Source of the DNA: Rhizobiaceae bacterium CPCC 101076
GTDB taxonomy: Bacteria; Pseudomonadota; Alphaproteobacteria; Rhizobiales; Methylopilaceae
Assembly (NCBI GenBank): GCA_003347645.1
Contig: QDFX01000001.1
Location: forward strand, 345,199 to 409,198
Direction: 5' to 3'
Length of the DNA stretch: 64,000 nt
In this document: piece after piece, positions 27,047 to 36,778 of the stretch
Position numbering within the stretch: position 1 is the first letter of the stretch
Layout of the letters: each line of letters begins with the position of its first letter
The notes under the pieces: model-generated
Told to the model about the DNA's origin: nothing
Database searches by the model: none
Seen by the model: only the letters and a program-made list of their open reading frames with translations
Program-made: the position numbers and the translations under genes

Positions 27047-27079
27047 AAAGAAAAAGCCGCGCTCCCGGGGGAGCGCGGC
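27047..27079 (-). terminator. Terminator of the chemotaxis receptor gene
   Basis: On the minus strand GCCGCGCTCCC / GGGAGCGCGGC form an 11 bp stem with a two-base tip, followed by TTTTTCTTT. It lies just after the receptor gene stop at 27107. Confidence 0.85.
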
Positions 27080-27106
27080 CCGATTTGAGACGAAGGTACT
27101 ACGGCG

Positions 27107-28777
27107 TCAGGCGGCGCGCACGCGCTGGATGAAGCCGTCGACCTGGGTGCGGAGCGAGTCCGCCTGGGTCGAGAGATGGTCCGCGGCCGAGACGATCTGG
27201 CTCGACACGGTTTCGGTCTCGGCAGCCGCCTGGCTGACGCCGGTGATGTTCGACGTGACCTCGCTTGTACCCGCCGCCGCCTGGGCCACGTTGCGGGCGA
27301 TCTCGGTGGTCGCCTGGCCCTGCTGATCCATGGCACTGGCGATCGAGCGGGAGATGCCGTTGACCTGTTCGATGGTCGCGGTGATCGAGTTGATCGCGTC
27401 GACGACGTTCGAGGTCGCTTCCTGCACGGCCTGGATCTGCGCCGAGATGTCCTCGGTCGCCTTCGAGGTCTGTGAGGCAAGGCTCTTCACCTCGACGGCG
27501 ACGACCGCGAAGCCTCGACCGGCGTCACCCGCACGGGCCGCCTCGATCGTGGCGTTCAGCGCGAGCAGGTTGGTCTGCGCCGCGATGTCCGAGATCAGGC
27601 CGACCACTTCGCCGATGCGCTGGGCAGAGGCGGAGAGGCCACTGACGACTTCAGCCGTCTTGGAGGCCTGGGCCGAAGCCTGGCTCGCGACTTCCGCCGC
27701 GGTGGAAACCTGGCTCGTGATCTCGTGGATCGAAGCCGACAGTTCCTCGGCCGCGCTGGCGACCGTCTCGACATTCGCCGTGGCCTGTTCGGAGGCAGCC
27801 GCGACGACCGTCGACTGACGGCTCGTCTCGTCGGCGACCGCGCTCATCTGCGTGGCGTTCGACTGCAGCTGGGTCGCGGCCGTCGAAACCGTGCGGACGA
27901 CGCCCAGAACTTCGCTCTCGAACTCGTCGGCGAGCTTGTTCATCAGCGAGCGCTTTTCGTCCTCGGCGCGCTGCTCGGCTTCCGCCTGGGCGCGCTTCAG
28001 TTCCTCGGTCTCGCGCAGCGAGGTCACGACCTGACCGACGACACCCCAGATCTCGCCGACTTCGTCCTTGCTGCGCTTCTCCGGCACTTCGACCGAATAG
28101 TCGCCCTCGGCAATGCGCTTGAGCGCACCCGACAGGCGGACCAGCGGACGGCTGAGCTGCGTCGTGCCGATATAGGCGCCGACCGCGATGCCGAGCAGGA
28201 TGCCCATGACGGCGGTGGCGATCACGGCCTGCTGGATCGACGCCGAGAAGGCCTCGATGCCGTCGACTGCCGCGTCGGCGCGGGCCTGGTCCTTGTCGAC
28301 GATCTTGTCGATGTCGGCCTGGTAGGCGGCGCGGTTGGCGCGGTTCGCGTCATTGTTTCCGAGCGCGTTCGCGGTCTTGGGATCCTTGACCCCCTCTTCG
28401 GCAAGTTCGGTGCGGAACTTGGCGAACTCCTTGCCGGAGGCGACCATCTTGTCGAAGTCGGCCGCGCTGTCGGCGTCGACGAGCGGGCGCCACTCCCCGA
28501 ACAGCTTCTCGATGTTGGCGAGATGTTTTGCGGTGTTCTTGGCGAAAGGCTCGGCGGCCTTTCCGTCAGCGGCGGCATAGATGCCGCGCGATTCCATCAC
28601 CACTGCGGTGACTAGGCGGTTCAGCTGGACGCCGTTCTGGGCGCGCTGCTGTGCGTTGACGAGATCGCCGACGCGCGAGGAATATTCGGTGGTGGCATAG
28701 ACACCCATGCCGGCGATGACCGCGGCCGCTATACCCATCACGGCCACGATGCTCAGGATTTTCGTTCTGACTTTCAT
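27107..28777 (-). CDS. Methyl-accepting chemotaxis protein
   Basis: 556 residues from the ATG at 28777 ([11 protein letters not shown]). A first membrane segment (about 5-27) is followed by a periplasmic helical domain of about 150 residues, a second segment (about 185-207) and a HAMP domain ([25 protein letters not shown]). The cytoplasmic signalling tip has [30 protein letters not shown], the CheA/CheW interaction hairpin. No C-terminal pentapeptide for CheR is visible. The ligand is unknown. It is a single gene with its own terminator. Confidence 0.94.
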   Translation of the reverse strand: MKVRTKILSIVAVMGIAAAVIAGMGVYATTEYSSRVGDLVNAQQRAQNGVQLNRLVTAVVMESRGIYAAADGKAAEPFAKNTAKHLANIEKLFGEWRPLVDADSAADFDKMVASGKEFAKFRTELAEEGVKDPKTANALGNNDANRANRAAYQADIDKIVDKDQARADAAVDGIEAFSASIQQAVIATAVMGILLGIAVGAYIGTTQLSRPLVRLSGALKRIAEGDYSVEVPEKRSKDEVGEIWGVVGQVVTSLRETEELKRAQAEAEQRAEDEKRSLMNKLADEFESEVLGVVRTVSTAATQLQSNATQMSAVADETSRQSTVVAAASEQATANVETVASAAEELSASIHEITSQVSTAAEVASQASAQASKTAEVVSGLSASAQRIGEVVGLISDIAAQTNLLALNATIEAARAGDAGRGFAVVAVEVKSLASQTSKATEDISAQIQAVQEATSNVVDAINSITATIEQVNGISRSIASAMDQQGQATTEIARNVAQAAAGTSEVTSNITGVSQAAAETETVSSQIVSAADHLSTQADSLRTQVDGFIQRVRAA

Positions 28778-29059
28778 TTGCTTCGTCCCAACCAGGCTCC
28801 GGAACGCAGAGCCTCTCGGGTCGCGAAGATCATCTTGGTGAGAAAAGAATTCCCTAATGTCGATTTTGATGGGACTCAAATTTACTGAAAATTGAGCGTA
28901 AAGATGGGTGATTGCGACATATTTATAGCATCGCCGCCAACGCTAAGCATGTCATTTTGCTGGAGTTTCTTGGTTAAGATTTCCGATTTCCGGCAACACA
29001 TCACAGATTCGTGTATCGAAATTCGATCTTCGTTTTTTGGTTTCCATTTTACTTTAATT

Positions 29060-29506
29060 CTACCACAGATTGCGCCGCTGATCATCTTCGACCTTGGCGG
29101 AAACCCATTGCGATCCACTCTCGCTCTCCTCGTTCTTCCAGAACGGGGCGGAGGTCTTGAGATAGTCCATCAGGAAATTTGCCGCCTCGAAGGCCGCTTG
29201 CCGGTGCCCCGAAAGGGCGATGACGAGGACGATCGGGTCGCCCGGCACGAGCCTGCCGTAGCGATGCACGATCAGGCAGTCGAGCAGGGGCCAGCGCTCG
29301 CGCGCCTGAGTCTCCAGGCGGCCGAGCTCCTCTTCCGCCATTCCGGGGAAATGCTCCAGCGTCATCGCGCTGATCGCGCCCGTCTCGCCATCGGCACGGC
29401 AAAGACCGGTGAAGGATACGACCGCGCCGACATCCGTGCGCCCTTTGGTCAGCCGCGCGATCTCGGCGCCGGCGTCGAACGGCTCGCTCTGCAGGCGAAC
29501 GGCCAT
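29060..29506 (-). CDS. moaE: Molybdopterin synthase catalytic subunit
   Basis: 148 residues. MoaE converts precursor Z (cPMP) to molybdopterin with sulfur from MoaD. Markers: GAVVSFTGLCRADGETGAISAMTLEHFPGMAEEEL, VHRYGRLVPGDPIVLV, HRQAAFEAANFLMDYLKTSAPFWKNEE. It follows moaD with a gap of 1 bp, and pgsA lies before moaD. A 282 bp AT-richer spacer separates it from the chemotaxis receptor gene. Confidence 0.93.
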   Translation of the reverse strand: MAVRLQSEPFDAGAEIARLTKGRTDVGAVVSFTGLCRADGETGAISAMTLEHFPGMAEEELGRLETQARERWPLLDCLIVHRYGRLVPGDPIVLVIALSGHRQAAFEAANFLMDYLKTSAPFWKNEESESGSQWVSAKVEDDQRRNLW

Positions 29507-29507
29507 C

Positions 29508-29759
29508 TCAGCCTCCGGTCATCGGCGGGAAGAACGCTATCTCCTGCGCCCCGAGGATCGACGCGTTCGGCTTGACGTGGATACGGTCAATGGCCGCCCG
29601 CACCACGCGCTCGTTCTCGAACGCCGCCTCGTATTCCTCGCCCTGCGTCTTCAGGAAGGCGACGAGATCGGCGATCGAACCGACGTCCGGCGGGATGTCG
29701 CGCTCTTCCTCGCCGCGTCCGACGCGTTCGCGCACCCAGGCGAAGTAACGCAGTTTCAT
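29508..29759 (-). CDS. moaD: Molybdopterin synthase sulfur carrier subunit
   Basis: 83 residues (MKLRYFAWVRERVG). It is a ubiquitin-like sulfur carrier ending in the essential Gly-Gly (FFPPMTGG). It lies between pgsA (8 bp away) and moaE (1 bp away), so it is co-transcribed with them. The internal segment LVAFLKTQGEEYEAAF matches the family. Confidence 0.92.
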   Translation of the reverse strand: MKLRYFAWVRERVGRGEEERDIPPDVGSIADLVAFLKTQGEEYEAAFENERVVRAAIDRIHVKPNASILGAQEIAFFPPMTGG

Positions 29760-29767
29760 CTTGGTCC

Positions 29768-30364
29768 TTACTCGCCTTCGAACACGCGACGCAGCCCGGC
29801 TCGGAAGTAGTCGTAGCCGGTATAAAGCGTCAGCAGCGCCGAGATCCAAAGCAGCACATGCCCGGCCTCGCTGATATAGGGCATGACCCGGTCGCCCGCA
29901 GGGCCGGCGACGAGGAAGCCGACGGCCGTGAGCTGCGCAGCGGTCTTCCACTTGGCGAGGCGCGTCACGGGCACGCTGACGCGCAGCTCGGCCAGGAATT
30001 CCCGCAGGCCCGAGACCAGGATTTCGCGGCAGAGAATGACGACGGCCGCCCAGAACGAGACGAGGATGTTGTCGAACAGGCCGGTCGCGGCGAACGCCAG
30101 GAGGCACGATGAGACGAGAAGCTTGTCGGCGATCGGATCGAGCATGCGCCCGAGCGGCGATTGCTGCCCCCAGGCACGGGCAAGATAGCCATCGACATAG
30201 TCGGTGACCGCGGCGGCGATATAGAGTCCGAGCGCGACCCAGCGCGCGGTATCGCTCTGGGACAGAAGACAGCCGACCACGATCGGAACCGCCGCGATGC
30301 GGGCATAGGTCAGGAGGTTCGGTAGCGCCCAGGCATAGGCACGTGAAGCGTCGGTCGGTGACAT
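29768..30364 (-). CDS. pgsA: CDP-diacylglycerol-glycerol-3-phosphate 3-phosphatidyltransferase
   Basis: 198 residues from the ATG at 30364 (MSPTDASRAYAWALPNLLTYARI). It makes phosphatidylglycerol phosphate. The CDP-alcohol phosphotransferase signature is complete in DYVDGYLARAWGQ and PLGRMLDPIADK. Five or six membrane segments are visible. It precedes moaD and moaE on the same strand. In many Rhizobiales uvrC sits just upstream of pgsA; here the ECF41 and carboxymuconolactone decarboxylase genes plus the DUF1772 gene are interposed. Confidence 0.93.
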   Translation of the reverse strand: MSPTDASRAYAWALPNLLTYARIAAVPIVVGCLLSQSDTARWVALGLYIAAAVTDYVDGYLARAWGQQSPLGRMLDPIADKLLVSSCLLAFAATGLFDNILVSFWAAVVILCREILVSGLREFLAELRVSVPVTRLAKWKTAAQLTAVGFLVAGPAGDRVMPYISEAGHVLLWISALLTLYTGYDYFRAGLRRVFEGE

Positions 30365-30437
30365 GCGCCCAAATAGGGGGCCGGGTGGCATAGCGTCAAT
30401 GTGTCCGGCGGAGGGAAAGCTTGGCCTTCGACCAATG

Positions 30438-31331
30438 TCAGTTGGGCAGGAAGCGGCTGACCTGTTTCAGCTTGTCCGGGTTGCGCATGATGTAGACGGC
30501 CGTGATTCGGCCATCCTCGATCTCGAACGCGGTGGTCTGCAGAACGCCGTGGGGCTCGCGACTGACGAAGCCGGGCAGGCCGTCGATCAACCCCTCGCGC
30601 AGCAACGTTGAATCCATCCTGCCCTTCCGCGACAGCCCCACCATGAAACGAACCAGCCGATCGGCGCCGTTCAGGATATTGATCGCAGCCTTCACCTTGC
30701 CGCCGCCGTCCGAATAGGTGACGACATCCGCGGCGAGCAGGCTCGTCAGCATGGACGCATCGCCGCTCCTGGATGCGGCGAAGAAGGCCTGGGCGATCTC
30801 GCGACCCTGCTGCTCGCTGACGGGGAAACGTGGTCGCGATGCCCGGATATGATCGCGGGCGCGGGCGGCCAGTTGCCGGCATGCGGCGGGCTCGCGGTCG
30901 ATCGACTGCGCCACCTCGTCGAAGCCCATGCCGAACACGTCATGCAGCAGGAAGGCGGCGCGCTCGAGCGGTGACAGCCGCTCGAGCGCCAGCATCAACG
31001 TACCGGTGATGCCGTCGCCGTCATCGTCGTCGAGTGTCTCGTCGAGTATCGGTTCCGGCAGCCAGGGGCCGATATAGGTTTCCCGCACCGTGCGGGCGGC
31101 TTTCAGCACGTCGAGGCTGAGCCGGCTGACGGTGCGGGTGAGAAATGCCGCCGGCTCGCGCACCGTGCTGCGATCGGCCCTCTGCCAGCGTATCCAGGCA
31201 TCCTGCACCACATCCTCCGCCTCAGCCCATGAGCCGAGCATTCGATAGGCGATGCGCGTCAGCCGCGGCCGGAGCTTGTCGAACTCTGCGGCCTCCAGAT
31301 CAGGCGTGGACGGAGCGAAATCCAACGGCAA
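30438..31331 (-). CDS. ECF41-type RNA polymerase sigma factor with SnoaL-like C-terminal domain
   Basis: 297 residues. Sigma region 2 is FDKLRPRLTRIAYRMLGSWAEAEDVVQDAWIRW and region 4 is LSPLERAAFLLHDVFGMGFDEVAQSIDREPAACRQL. The ECF41 hallmarks are all there: WLPEP in the linker, DGGGKV in the C-terminal SnoaL-like domain, and a terminal NPDKL. The C-terminal extension modulates activity in this group, which lacks an anti-sigma factor. It overlaps the upstream carboxymuconolactone decarboxylase gene by 32 bp and is likely co-transcribed from the ECF41 promoter. Confidence 0.93.
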   Translation of the reverse strand: MPLDFAPSTPDLEAAEFDKLRPRLTRIAYRMLGSWAEAEDVVQDAWIRWQRADRSTVREPAAFLTRTVSRLSLDVLKAARTVRETYIGPWLPEPILDETLDDDDGDGITGTLMLALERLSPLERAAFLLHDVFGMGFDEVAQSIDREPAACRQLAARARDHIRASRPRFPVSEQQGREIAQAFFAASRSGDASMLTSLLAADVVTYSDGGGKVKAAINILNGADRLVRFMVGLSRKGRMDSTLLREGLIDGLPGFVSREPHGVLQTTAFEIEDGRITAVYIMRNPDKLKQVSRFLPN

Positions 31332-31734
31332 AGCGGTTCCAGGTGTTGATGACCCCGATCAGGAGGGTCAGCTTAACCTGTTCCTCGTCGGAAAACTGCT
31401 CCTTCATCGCTGCGTAGACATCGTCCGGTGCGTTCGTCTCGGACAGCAGAGTCAGCGCCTCGGTCCAGGCAAGCGCGGCGCGTTCGCGGTCGGTATAGAG
31501 ATGCGATTCCCGCCAGGCATCGAGCAGGAACAGCCTGTCGACGTTCTCGCCGGCCTTCAGCGCGTCGGTCGTATGCATCTTGATGCAGAAGGCACAGCCG
31601 TTGATCTGCGAGGCGCGCAGTTTCACCAATTCGACGAGGCTGTGCTCGAGGCTCGCATTGGCCTCCTGGCTCAGCTTCATCATCGTCTCCATCGCCTTCG
31701 GAGCGGCGCCATAGAAATTCAGTCTTGCACTCAT
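31300..31734 (-). CDS. Carboxymuconolactone decarboxylase family protein (ECF41 partner)
   Basis: 144 residues from the ATG at 31734, which has AGGA seven bases upstream; an ATG two codons earlier is possible. The AhpD-like motif CAFCIKMH (CxxCxxxH) gives a redox-active thiol pair, within KLRASQINGCAF. Proteins of this kind (COE enzymes) are the genomic partners and usual targets of ECF41 sigma factors. The gene is preceded by an ECF41 promoter and overlaps the sigma gene. Confidence 0.93.
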   Translation of the reverse strand: MSARLNFYGAAPKAMETMMKLSQEANASLEHSLVELVKLRASQINGCAFCIKMHTTDALKAGENVDRLFLLDAWRESHLYTDRERAALAWTEALTLLSETNAPDDVYAAMKEQFSDEEQVKLTLLIGVINTWNRFAVGFRSVHA

Positions 31735-31769
31735 CGTCATGTCCTTGCGAACGGGAGGTTCGATGAGGT

Positions 31770-31796
31770 GACGAGCGGATTCCCCTTGATGTGACA
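31770..31796 (-). promoter_or_regulatory. ECF41-type promoter
   Basis: On the minus strand TGTCACA (31796-31790), 16 bases, then CGTC (31773-31770), which agrees with the published ECF41 promoter TGTCACA-N16-CGTC as I remember it. It lies 36 bp upstream of the carboxymuconolactone decarboxylase start. Autoregulation by the downstream sigma factor is expected. Confidence 0.8.
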
Positions 31797-31853
31797 TCGC
31801 CCGGAAACATTTTTGGCCTAAAGGCTGCCGCGGGCGGATTGAGGACATCAGAC

Positions 31854-32285
31854 ATGCTGCCCGGACTTCTCGCCCTGACCATCGCCGCCGTCTTCACCGG
31901 CGCCGCCATCTACATCAACGCCGTCGAACAGCCGGCGCGGCTCCATCTGGACGATCGCGCGCTGCTCACGGAGTGGAAGCCGGCCTATAAACGCGGCTTT
32001 GCCATGCAGGCGACGCTCGCCTTAGCCGGCTTTCTGCTCGGCCTGGCTGCCTGGTGGCAGACCGGTGACTGGCTGTTTCTGCTCGGCGCCGTCTTCATGC
32101 TCCTGCCCTGGCCGTGGACGATGCTGGTCATCATGCCGACCAACAACCGGCTGATGGTTATGCCGCTAGAGGAAGCGGGCGAGGGTAGCCGGGCGCTGAT
32201 CCGGCGCTGGAGTCTCCTCCACGCGATGCGGACACTCCTCGGTCTCGCTGGCACGCTGACATTCATTGGGGCGTTGGCGAACTAA
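31854..32285 (+). CDS. DUF1772 domain membrane protein
   Basis: 143 residues from the ATG at 31854 ([14 protein letters not shown]). Four membrane helices are visible, with the family features [32 protein letters not shown] and [11 protein letters not shown]1772 includes anthrone-oxygenase-like proteins; the activity here is unknown. It diverges from the ECF41-partner gene with about 120 bp between starts and overlaps the convergent uvrC stop by 4 bp. Confidence 0.85.
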   Translation: MLPGLLALTIAAVFTGAAIYINAVEQPARLHLDDRALLTEWKPAYKRGFAMQATLALAGFLLGLAAWWQTGDWLFLLGAVFMLLPWPWTMLVIMPTNNRLMVMPLEEAGEGSRALIRRWSLLHAMRTLLGLAGTLTFIGALAN

Positions 32286-34306
32286 CCTGCCTTCTCATGG
32301 AAGAAGTCGTAGACGATCTTTGCCGTCGCCCGATTGATCCCCGGCACCTTCTCCAGATCCGTGAGCCCCGCTCGCGCCACGCCCTTCGCCGTCCCGAAAT
32401 GGTGGAGCAGCGCGCGCTTCCTTGAGGGCCCGACCCCCGCGATCTCGTCGAGAGGCGAGCGGACGAATTCCTTCGAGCGCTTCGCCCGGTGGGTGCCGAT
32501 GGCGAAGCGGTGCGCCTCGTCGCGCAGGCGCTGGACGAAATAGAGGACGGGATCGCGTGGTTCCAGCCGGAACGGCTGGCGACCGGGAATGTGGAACACC
32601 TCTCGCCCCGCATCGCGATCGACGCCCTTGGCGATGCCGGCGATCGGGACGTCGGTGATGCCGAGCCCCTTCATGATCTCCAGCACCACCGCGATCTGTC
32701 CGGCGCCGCCATCGATCAGGACGAGGTCCGGCCAGGGCGGCGTTTCGCCGGCGCCGCGCTCCTCGTTGCTCGTATCGCTGTGCGCGTCAGGTGCCACACG
32801 AGGGCTCTCCTTGATCAGGCGTGAGAAGCGGCGCATCAGCACCTCCTTCATCATGCCGAAATCGTCGCCGGGCGTGATCTCGTCGGAGCGTATGTTGAAC
32901 TTGCGATAATGGTTCTTCAGGAAGCCTTCCGGCCCAGCCACGATCATCGCGCCGACGGCGGCCGTGCCCATGATGTGACTGTTGTCATAGACCTCGATGC
33001 GGCGGGGCGGGGCGGGCAGGCCGAATGCCTGTCCAAGGCCTTCGAGCAGCCGCGCCTGGCTCGCGCCTTCGGCCAGGCGGCGGCCGAGCGCCTCGCGGGC
33101 GTTCTGGTGCGCATGCCGGACGAGGTCGACCTTGTCGCCGCGCTTCGGCACCTGGATTTCGACCTTGTGCCCGGCGCGGATCGTCAGCGCCTCGGCCAGG
33201 AGGTCGGAATCCTCCGCCTCGTTCGACAGCAGGATCAGCCGGGCAGGCGGCTTGTCCTCGTAGAACTGTGACAGGAACGAGCCGAGCACCTCGGCTGGCT
33301 CCAGCGAACGGTCGGCCTTCGGAAAATAGGCGCGATTGCCCCAGTTCTGGAACGTGCGGAAGAAGAACACCTGGATGCAGGTCTGCCCGGCTTCCTGATG
33401 CAGCGCGAAGACGTCCGCCTCCTCGACGGAGTGCGGATTGATGCCCTGATGCGACTGCACCGCCGACAGCGCGGAGAGGCGGTCGCGGTAGCGCGCGGCG
33501 GTCTCGTAATCCATCCGCTCGGCCGCGTCGGTCATCGAGGCGGCAAGACGCCTCTGCACCGCCTGGCTTTTCGCCGACAGGAAGTCGCGGGCCTCGTCCA
33601 CGAGACCATTATAATCGTCGAGCGCAATCTCGCCGGTGCAGGGGCCGGAGCAGCGCTTGATCTGGAACAGGAGGCACGGCCGCGTCCGGCTCTCGTAGAC
33701 CGCATCGGAGCAGGAGCGGAGAAGGAAGGCCTTCTGCAGCGCGGTCACGGTCCGGTTCACCGCGCCGGTCGAGGCGAAGGGGCCGAAATAATCGCCCTTG
33801 ATCGTGCGTGCGCCGCGATGCTTGGCGATCCGCGCCGCCGGATGATCGCGGGCGACGAGGATGTAGGCGAAGCTCTTGTCGTCCCGCATCAGGACGTTGA
33901 AGCGCGGCCTCAGCCGCTTGATCATGTTGGCTTCGAGCAGCAGCGCCTCGGATTCCGTGCCCGTGGTCACGAATTCCATCGAGCCGGTGAGCGCGATCAT
34001 CGAGGAGAGGCGGTTCGTATGCCCGACGCCGCGCGCATAGTTCGCGACGCGCTTCTTCAGGCTGCGGGCCTTGCCGACATAGAGGACTTCACCTTCGGCA
34101 TCGATCATCCGGTAGACGCCGGGCCGGTTCGGCAGCGTTTTCAGGGCGCGCTTGATCACTTCGACGCCGTGGACGCCGGCTTCGCGTTCAGCCACCGACC
34201 AGTCGAATCCCGCCACGACCTCGACGGCCTCGCCGACGGTCGCAATGTCCTCGTCCTCGGTCAGAATGTCGGTCGGTTCTAGATCGCGCTTCTTGGTGTC
34301 GGTCAT
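32282..34306 (-). CDS. uvrC: Excinuclease ABC subunit C
   Basis: 674 residues. It makes the dual incisions in nucleotide excision repair. The GIY-YIG nuclease domain is near residues 55-135 ([28 protein letters not shown]), then UVR and RNase H-like endonuclease domains ([13 protein letters not shown]), and a C-terminal tandem helix-hairpin-helix ([18 protein letters not shown]). The N-terminus carries an acidic extra 30 residues ([17 protein letters not shown]). UvrB is in the same window at 49391-52087. Confidence 0.96.
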   Translation of the reverse strand: MTDTKKRDLEPTDILTEDEDIATVGEAVEVVAGFDWSVAEREAGVHGVEVIKRALKTLPNRPGVYRMIDAEGEVLYVGKARSLKKRVANYARGVGHTNRLSSMIALTGSMEFVTTGTESEALLLEANMIKRLRPRFNVLMRDDKSFAYILVARDHPAARIAKHRGARTIKGDYFGPFASTGAVNRTVTALQKAFLLRSCSDAVYESRTRPCLLFQIKRCSGPCTGEIALDDYNGLVDEARDFLSAKSQAVQRRLAASMTDAAERMDYETAARYRDRLSALSAVQSHQGINPHSVEEADVFALHQEAGQTCIQVFFFRTFQNWGNRAYFPKADRSLEPAEVLGSFLSQFYEDKPPARLILLSNEAEDSDLLAEALTIRAGHKVEIQVPKRGDKVDLVRHAHQNAREALGRRLAEGASQARLLEGLGQAFGLPAPPRRIEVYDNSHIMGTAAVGAMIVAGPEGFLKNHYRKFNIRSDEITPGDDFGMMKEVLMRRFSRLIKESPRVAPDAHSDTSNEERGAGETPPWPDLVLIDGGAGQIAVVLEIMKGLGITDVPIAGIAKGVDRDAGREVFHIPGRQPFRLEPRDPVLYFVQRLRDEAHRFAIGTHRAKRSKEFVRSPLDEIAGVGPSRKRALLHHFGTAKGVARAGLTDLEKVPGINRATAKIVYDFFHEKAG

Positions 34307-34342
34307 AAATCTTGGTCTCGCCGAGACCGGCTACATATTGGG

Positions 34343-34372
34343 AACGAGCGGGTCTTCAATGACCCGCTCGTT
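34343..34372. terminator. Perfect 12 bp hairpin between lysE and uvrC
   Basis: AACGAGCGGGTC / GACCCGCTCGTT with loop TTCAAT. It lies just after the leftward lysE stop and 37 bp before the uvrC start. There is no proper T-run on the minus strand, so a terminator role is likely but not certain. Confidence 0.6.
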
Positions 34373-34376
34373 GCCT

Positions 34377-34991
34377 TTATCGGCTTGCAGCCACGGCAAT
34401 GCCAGCGCCGACCATGACGCCGCCGGCCGAGCGGTTCACCCGGCGCACGATATGTGGACTGCGCAGCAGTCTGCGCGCGCGGCTGGCAAGGATCACGTGG
34501 CCGCCGACCACGAAAATCTCGACGGCAAGGATGACCGCCGCGAGAACGAGGACCTGCTGGAGGGTAATCGAAGGGCCCACCATGTTCGGCAGCAAGGCGA
34601 CATAGAACAGCGGCATCTTCGGGTTTCCGAGATTGAGTGCCACCCCGGTCATGAACATAGCGAACAGGCCGCGCCGGTCGGCGATCGGCTGCGCAGCGGG
34701 AAGGACCGGTTCCGCCGTCCAGAGCCTGATACCGATCCAGACGAGATAGGCCGCGCCGGCATAGCGCAGGACACTCATCAGCGTGCCCATCTCGGCGGCA
34801 AGGATCGACAGGCCGAATGCGGCGAGCGTCAGGAAGATCAGAATGCCCACAACCGTACCCGCTCCGTAGGCGATACCGGATGCTGCTCCGTTGGAGATGG
34901 TCCTGGCAACGATCGTCATATTGTCCGGACCCGGACTGACGGCGAACACGAGGAAAGCTGCTGCAAACGCCAGCGCGGTCGAAATGTCCAT
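34377..34991 (-). CDS. LysE family translocator
   Basis: 204 residues, an amino acid exporter of the LysE/RhtB family with about six membrane helices. The signature is near the N-terminus: LVFAVSPGPDNMTIVARTISNGAASGIAYGAGTVVG. Further helices follow, for instance LNLGNPKMPLFYVALLP. The substrate cannot be told from sequence. It is separated from uvrC by the hairpin at 34343-34372 and diverges from the outer membrane gene cluster. Confidence 0.9.
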   Translation of the reverse strand: MDISTALAFAAAFLVFAVSPGPDNMTIVARTISNGAASGIAYGAGTVVGILIFLTLAAFGLSILAAEMGTLMSVLRYAGAAYLVWIGIRLWTAEPVLPAAQPIADRRGLFAMFMTGVALNLGNPKMPLFYVALLPNMVGPSITLQQVLVLAAVILAVEIFVVGGHVILASRARRLLRSPHIVRRVNRSAGGVMVGAGIAVAASR

Positions 34992-35233
34992 CGAAACTCC
35001 TCCGCGGCCCGTTCGAGCATCGAATCGAAAGGTGCGCGTTTACCGGAATGTAGGATCGGCGGAGTCATTACTCCACCGCCGTTGCGTCGCGCGAACAAGG
35101 CCTTGCCACGTTTTGTGCGCATTGCGAGGGCAGGTTCCGACAAGTTTTGGGGGATTCCCTTTGAACTTGGACGAGGGCTGGAGCGTTCTAACGAACGGCA
35201 CGGATCGTGCCGTCGTCCAGCCGGAGTAGAGTG

Positions 35234-35890
35234 ATGAGCGTGCGTGGAAGTTACATCGCTGCTTTGGTTGGCCTGGCGCTTGCGCCGGCAGCCGCGCGCG
35301 CGGCTGACATGCCGGCTGTGCAGCCCATCGATGTCGCCATCGCCAATGCCGCGCACGACTGGAGCGGCATCTATGCCGGCGTCAATGTCGGTGGAGCGCT
35401 CGGCGAATTCCAATCCTTCACGCCCGGTCCATCGACCGGCGACTTCGACGGCAACGGCGCGCTCGGCGGCTTCCAGATCGGCTACAACAAACAGTTCGGC
35501 TCGGTCGTCATCGGCGTCGAGGGCGATTTCCAGGGCGCGAATATCGATGGTGACGGCTCGACCGGAGGCGTTCCCACTTCAGCCAGCCTCGACTGGTTCT
35601 CGACGGCGCGCGGCCGTGTCGGCTATGCGTTCGACCGCACATTGATCTACGGCACCGCGGGTGGCGTCGCCGCCGGTCTCGAAACCACGGCGGGCGGCGT
35701 GTCCGACAATCAGACTGCCTGGGGCTGGACGGCCGGCGCCGGCGTCGAGCATTCGGTGACCGAGAACATCTCTCTGAAGGCCGAATATCTCTACCTCGAC
35801 ACCAAGGAAGAGACGTTCGATACCGCGCCCACTACCAACAATGAGTGGGACGGTCACGTCATGCGCTTCGGCGCCAATCTGAAATTCTGA
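35234..35890 (+). CDS. Omp25/Omp31-type outer membrane beta-barrel protein, copy 1
   Basis: 218 residues from the ATG at 35234 with GGAG upstream. The signal peptide ends AARAADMPA. The mature protein starts HDWSGIYAGVNVGGALG, has GFQIGYNKQFGSVVIGVEGDFQG, then KAEYLYLDTKEE, and ends FGANLKF with the terminal aromatic needed for barrel assembly. It is the first of three similar adjacent genes on the same strand, each with its own spacing. Confidence 0.9.
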   Translation: MSVRGSYIAALVGLALAPAAARAADMPAVQPIDVAIANAAHDWSGIYAGVNVGGALGEFQSFTPGPSTGDFDGNGALGGFQIGYNKQFGSVVIGVEGDFQGANIDGDGSTGGVPTSASLDWFSTARGRVGYAFDRTLIYGTAGGVAAGLETTAGGVSDNQTAWGWTAGAGVEHSVTENISLKAEYLYLDTKEETFDTAPTTNNEWDGHVMRFGANLKF

Positions 35891-36082
35891 CCGTCACACG
35901 GTCGAATTACGGCGAAGGGGTGACGCCGGAAAAAACTGCCGTGCCTGAGTGTGACATGCAGGGCACGGCGAATAGGACAGGCAACGCGTTAGTAGTTGCA
36001 TTGGCGCGGGGAGTTGCGGGGGACGCCGGGGGGCAGTCTTCCAAGGGGACCAGCGCAGCGTACAAGTAGGGGTTATCATTAC

Positions 36083-36721
36083 ATGTCTTTTAAGTTTGCC
36101 TCCTTCGCGGCCGGTGCCGCCATGCTTGCTTTTGCTCCGGCGGCCTTCGCGGCCGATATGCCGGTCGAGCAGCCCTACCAGGCGGTCGCGCCTGTCGTCG
36201 AACCCACTGCCTATAACTGGTCCGGCCTCTACGTCGGTGCCCATGGTGGTTTCGGCTGGGGTAGCTTCGACTCCGATACGGTCGGCGAGTTCGACGCTGA
36301 CGGCGCCATCGCCGGCGGCCAGATCGGCTACAACTGGCAGTACGGCCAGTGGCTCGTCGGTCTCGAAGGCGATGCCTCGTGGACCGGCATCGAGGACGAC
36401 GAGGCCTTCGTCGATTCGCAGTTGAACTGGCTGTCGACCATCCGTGGTCGCGTGGGTTGGACCTTCGATCGCGTCCTGTTCTACGGCACCGGTGGTGTTG
36501 CCTTCGGTGACGTCGACTACAACGACGGCATCGATGACGACTCCCAGACCCAGGTCGGCTGGGCCGCGGGCGCCGGCATCGAATTCGCCGTGACGGAGAA
36601 CGTCTCTCTAAGGGCCGAATACCTGCACGTCGATCTCGGCGACGAGGACTTCGGCGCGACGCCGTCGAACGTCAGCTTCGACGCTGACATCGCTCGCGGC
36701 GGCATCAACTACCGCTTCTGA
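36083..36721 (+). CDS. Omp25/Omp31-type outer membrane beta-barrel protein, copy 2
   Basis: 212 residues from the ATG at 36083 (MSFKFASFAAGAAMLAF). The signal peptide ends AAFAADMPV, the mature part YNWSGLYVGAHGGFGWGSF and IGYNWQYGQWLVGLEGD matches copies 1 and 3, and the C-terminus is GGINYRF. The strong terminator at 36747-36778 follows. The arrangement suggests tandem duplication with divergence. Confidence 0.92.
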   Translation: MSFKFASFAAGAAMLAFAPAAFAADMPVEQPYQAVAPVVEPTAYNWSGLYVGAHGGFGWGSFDSDTVGEFDADGAIAGGQIGYNWQYGQWLVGLEGDASWTGIEDDEAFVDSQLNWLSTIRGRVGWTFDRVLFYGTGGVAFGDVDYNDGIDDDSQTQVGWAAGAGIEFAVTENVSLRAEYLHVDLGDEDFGATPSNVSFDADIARGGINYRF

Positions 36722-36746
36722 TCGATATCGATCTCCCGATCGAAAG

Positions 36747-36778
36747 AAGGGCTCCGGCAGCGATGCCGGGGCCCTTTT
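36747..36778 (+). terminator. Terminator after outer membrane copy 2
   Basis: AAGGGC-CCGGC pairs with GCCGG-GCCCTT with a single bulge on each side and loop AGCGAT, followed by TTTTCG. It separates copies 2 and 3. Confidence 0.85.
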
